Below are positions 4,032-5,179 of a stretch of DNA of 5,179 bases, piece after piece; position 1 is the first letter of the stretch, and each line of letters begins with the position of its first letter. Position numbers and translations under genes: made by a program. The DNA comes from Micrococcales bacterium. GTDB taxonomy: Bacteria > Actinomycetota > Actinomycetes > S36-B12 > UBA5976. The DNA lies in assembly GCA_024640585.1 (NCBI GenBank), contig JAHEEQ010000073.1, positions 1 through 5,179 of the forward strand. Direction: 5' to 3'. The notes under the pieces were generated by a model. It had not been told where the DNA came from, searched no databases, and saw only the letters and a list, made by a program, of their open reading frames with translations.

Positions 4032-5179
4032 GTGTCAGAGCAGACTCCAAAGCCAGGCCAATTCGGCGCAAATCAATGGCTCGTAGACGAGCTTTACGAG
4101 AAGTTCAAAGCCGACAAAAACAGTGTCGACCAAGCATGGTGGGATTTCTTCGCAGACTACACACCAGGTGAAGTTGCACCTACCCCTTCTAGTAGCGAAC
4201 CAAAGGTAACTTTCATAACCGCTCCACCAACCACAACCATCATGCCGCCAGCTCAAGAAGTTCCGGCCGGCCAACCTCACACTGCAACACCACAAACAGT
4301 TGCGCCTGCTCCGATTCCATCTGCTGTTCGCGACTTGCGACCAAATCTAGATCCAACTGTTGCAGCCGAACCTGCCGAAGTTATTGCGCTTAAAGGTGCG
4401 AGTGCTCGCGTTGTGACAAATATGGAAAGTTCTTTAAACATTCCAACCGCAACAAGTGTTCGTGCGATCCCTGCAAAACTTATGGTCGACAACCGAACAG
4501 TGATTAACAATCATTTGGCACGAGGTCGCGGCGGAAAAGTTTCTTTCACTCACATCATTGGTTATGCGATTGTGCAAGCACTTCGCGACATTCCAGAAAT
4601 GAATTTTGGTTACACACTGCTTGATGGCAAACCAGCAGTTGTACAAAACAAATCAGTAAACCTAGGTCTTGCAATTGATATGGCGAAGCCTGATGGAACT
4701 CGCCAACTACTTGTTCCGAACATCAAGAACTCTGAACAAATGGATTTCCATACTTTCTGGTTGACATATGAAGATGTGGTTCGCAAAGCACGCAACAACA
4801 AACTTGAAGTTTCTGATTTCCAGGGCACCACGATTTCATTGACGAACCCAGGAACCATCGGAACAGTTCACTCAGTTCCACGTTTGATGGAAGGTCAAGG
4901 ATTAATCGTTGGTGTTGGCGCACTTGATTATCCAGCGGAATTCCAAGGTGCATCTGAAGAAGTGCTTGCAAAACAAGGTGTTTCTAAAGTCATCACGATG
5001 ACCAGCACATACGACCACCGAATCATTCAAGGTGCGATGTCGGGTGACTTCTTGGCTCGCGTTCACCAATATCTACTTGGCGAAAATGATTTCTATGGCG
5101 AGATCTTCCGTTCGCTTCGCATTCCATACGAACCAATTCGTTGGGCTCGCGACATTGTGCAATCACACGACAGCGACGT
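4032..5179 (+). CDS. kgd: Multifunctional 2-oxoglutarate decarboxylase/dehydrogenase, N-terminal 382 residues (runs off the right edge)
   Basis: Kgd/OdhA-type enzymes carry an E2-like succinyltransferase domain fused in front of the thiamine-diphosphate E1 domain and oxidise 2-oxoglutarate in the TCA cycle; complete ones are around 1,200 residues. Residues 10-40 (QFGANQWLVDELYEKF, then SVDQAWWDFF) match the conserved E1-type N-terminus. Residues 46 to about 115 are a flexible Pro/Thr/Ala-rich linker with no lipoyl domain. About 120-355 is the acyltransferase core, with the active-site block YDHRIIQGAMSG (327-338) around His329; Gln333 stands where stand-alone E2 proteins have Asp. EPIRWARDI (367-375) begins the link to the E1 part, which lies outside the window. 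The start is GTG. All 18 visible Arg codons are CGN, in keeping with a highly expressed core gene. There is no internal stop or frameshift. Confidence 0.96.
   Translation, partial: MSEQTPKPGQFGANQWLVDELYEKFKADKNSVDQAWWDFFADYTPGEVAPTPSSSEPKVTFITAPPTTTIMPPAQEVPAGQPHTATPQTVAPAPIPSAVRDLRPNLDPTVAAEPAEVIALKGASARVVTNMESSLNIPTATSVRAIPAKLMVDNRTVINNHLARGRGGKVSFTHIIGYAIVQALRDIPEMNFGYTLLDGKPAVVQNKSVNLGLAIDMAKPDGTRQLLVPNIKNSEQMDFHTFWLTYEDVVRKARNNKLEVSDFQGTTISLTNPGTIGTVHSVPRLMEGQGLIVGVGALDYPAEFQGASEEVLAKQGVSKVITMTSTYDHRIIQGAMSGDFLARVHQYLLGENDFYGEIFRSLRIPYEPIRWARDIVQSHDSD

Noticed and set aside
4035..4971. Several minus-strand ORFs opposite kgd
   Set aside because: They are shadows of the strongly supported kgd frame; the translations are Cys/Trp-rich and resemble no family.
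1..5179. CRISPR array, insertion sequence or toxin-antitoxin pair
   Set aside because: No spaced direct repeats, transposase motifs or small paired toxin-like genes were seen on either strand.

Overview
The window looks like chromosomal DNA of a low-GC actinobacterium. The strongest sign is the gene running off the right edge. It encodes the N-terminal part of the fused actinobacterial 2-oxoglutarate decarboxylase/dehydrogenase (Kgd/OdhA type), with an E1-like N-terminal segment joined directly to an E2-type acyltransferase domain. Base composition, judged by counting a few lines, is roughly 30-47% GC, mostly near 40-45%. Together with a tRNA that lacks an encoded CCA end and two starts without a clear Shine-Dalgarno sequence, this fits the small planktonic Actinobacteria (Nanopelagicales/acI-like). 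The lineage is an inference.

Layout from left to right. Positions 1-63 (minus strand) hold the first 21 codons of what is probably argS. A complete tRNA-Arg(CCG) at 137-209 diverges from it. Next, on the plus strand, are two overlapping genes: a ComF-like phosphoribosyltransferase (258-887) and a SLOG-superfamily Rossmann protein (884-1444). After a 54-bp gap with a strong inverted repeat comes a translationally coupled ABC-2 exporter pair: ATPase (1499-2401) and six-helix permease (2398-3162). A short-chain dehydrogenase (3164-3886, minus strand) converges on the permease with one base between the two stops. A 145-bp divergent region with two palindromes separates it from kgd (4032 to the window end, plus strand, incomplete).

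How the parts may work together. argS and tRNA-Arg form a natural arginine-decoding neighbourhood, and kgd is core TCA-cycle metabolism. The PRTase-SLOG pair is the unusual part. One family makes or breaks N-glycosidic nucleotide bonds using PRPP; the other binds, senses or cleaves nucleotides. The 4-bp overlap implies a joint role, plausibly salvage of a modified base or a nucleotide signal. Arginine codon use in this pair differs from that of its neighbours, and it sits directly downstream of a tRNA gene, so later acquisition is possible. The exporter has its own candidate promoter, overlapped by the inverted repeat, and is probably regulated separately.
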